Shown here one piece after another: positions 6,429-6,713 of a stretch of 6,713 bases of DNA. Position numbers and translations under genes: made by a program. The DNA comes from Leptolyngbya sp. SIO4C5 (lineage in GTDB: Bacteria > Cyanobacteriota > Cyanobacteriia > Phormidesmidales > Phormidesmidaceae): NCBI GenBank assembly GCA_010671965.1, contig JAAHIC010000249.1, positions 1 to 6,713 of the forward strand, in the 5' to 3' direction. The notes beneath the pieces are model-generated. The model was not told the origin of the DNA. It was given only the letters and a program-made list of their open reading frames with translations, and did no database searches. Each line of letters starts with the position of its first letter. Positions within the stretch are counted from its first letter, which is position 1.

Positions 6429-6467
6429 AAAAAGCTACATTCGCATCACCCCCCTAGGGATATAGCT
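6429..6467 (-). terminator. Possible intrinsic terminator of the dehydrogenase gene
   Basis: Read on the minus strand, AGCTATAT (6467-6460) pairs with ATGTAGCT (6440-6433) through 8 pairs, one of them a G-U wobble, and runs into TTTTT (6433-6429). The loop contains CCCTAGGGG, which can add a small inner stem. The stem is AT-rich and the first T of the run is paired, so strength is doubtful. It lies about 80 bases after the dehydrogenase stop and before the receiver gene, the right place to separate the two transcripts. Confidence 0.4.
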
Positions 6468-6470
6468 GGC

Positions 6471-6490
6471 CCTGATTTGTCAGGCTGACA
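6471..6490. repeat. Two overlapping, mutually exclusive short hairpins
   Basis: CCTGA/TCAGG (6471-6475 with 6480-6484, 4-base loop) and TGTCA/TGACA (6478-6482 with 6486-6490, 3-base loop) share the bases 6478-6484, so only one can form at a time. They lie between the dehydrogenase stop and its candidate terminator. This may be part of the 3' end structure of that mRNA or a protein-binding site; the arms are short, so chance is possible. Confidence 0.3.
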
Positions 6491-6547
6491 GGATCTAAAG
6501 TCTGCGAATCTGCCAAGGCATAGGCGTTTGAGAGATTTGTCTGTCTG

Positions 6548-6713
6548 CTAGCGTAGAAATCTTTCAGCGGTTACTAGGTTGCCCTTTGGCACACTGCCTG
6601 TTTCAAAAGCAGTGATATTCTCTAGGGTTGTCTGGGTGATTTTCGTCAATGCTTCCCGTGTGAAGAAGGCTTGATGTCCGGTAATCAGAACATTGGGGAA
6701 GGTGAGCAATCGC
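6548..6713 (-). CDS. D-lactate dehydrogenase-type 2-hydroxyacid dehydrogenase (C-terminal 54 residues)
   Basis: Reading leftward from the window edge gives 54 codons ending in TAG at 6548-6550. The segment [21 protein letters not shown] followed by QTTLENI and FETG matches the C-terminal end of NAD-dependent D-isomer-specific 2-hydroxyacid dehydrogenases, closest to the fermentative D-lactate dehydrogenase (LdhA) subgroup; the His in TGHQAF is the family's catalytic acid-base residue. The enzyme would reduce pyruvate to D-lactate with NADH in the cytoplasm. Cyanobacteria usually carry one such enzyme used in dark fermentation. The nucleotide-binding domain and the start lie outside the window. 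It runs in the same direction as the receiver gene but is separated by 214 bases and a candidate terminator, so it is probably a separate unit. Confidence 0.9.
   Translation of the reverse strand, partial: RLLTFPNVLITGHQAFFTREALTKITQTTLENITAFETGSVPKGNLVTAERFLR

Noticed and set aside
6438..6459. Tiny minus-strand frame ATG CGA ATG TAG after a G-rich tract that resembles a ribosome site
   Set aside because: Three codons are too few to support, and the tract lies within the candidate terminator loop.

Overview
The window reads as chromosomal DNA of a cyanobacterium. The palindrome GCGATCGC (HIP1, the highly iterated palindrome typical of cyanobacterial genomes) occurs nine times in 6.7 kb. The receiver domains, the histidine kinase and the calcium-type P-ATPase also resemble cyanobacterial families. 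No transposase, phage gene, tRNA, rRNA or CRISPR array is visible. Every recognised gene lies on the minus strand, so transcription runs from right to left.

Layout in the order of transcription: (1) the last 54 codons of a D-lactate dehydrogenase-type 2-hydroxyacid dehydrogenase at the right edge; (2) a 214-base spacer with a candidate terminator and small overlapping hairpins; (3) a stand-alone CheY-like response regulator of 147 residues; (4) a 288-base spacer rich in inverted repeats, closed by a plus-strand intrinsic terminator that overlaps the regulator's stop codon; (5) a complete 900-residue P-type (P2, calcium-ATPase-like) cation pump starting at GTG; (6) a DedA-family membrane protein 18 bases downstream, almost certainly cotranscribed with the pump; (7) a 604-residue membrane-bound sensor histidine kinase with a periplasmic sensor region and an unusually long insert between the two dimerisation helices; (8) the first 82 codons of another receiver-domain protein, cut by the left edge.

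The neighbourhood mixes two-component signalling (kinase, two receivers) with ion and membrane homeostasis (P-type pump, DedA). The kinase and the truncated receiver are plausible partners because they are adjacent and codirectional. A link between the signalling genes and the pump/DedA pair is suggested only by position. I found no clearly new system. The best leads are the orphan plus-strand terminator, which implies an unannotated rightward transcript in the pump's upstream region; the changed ion-site residues of the pump; and the insert in the kinase dimerisation domain.
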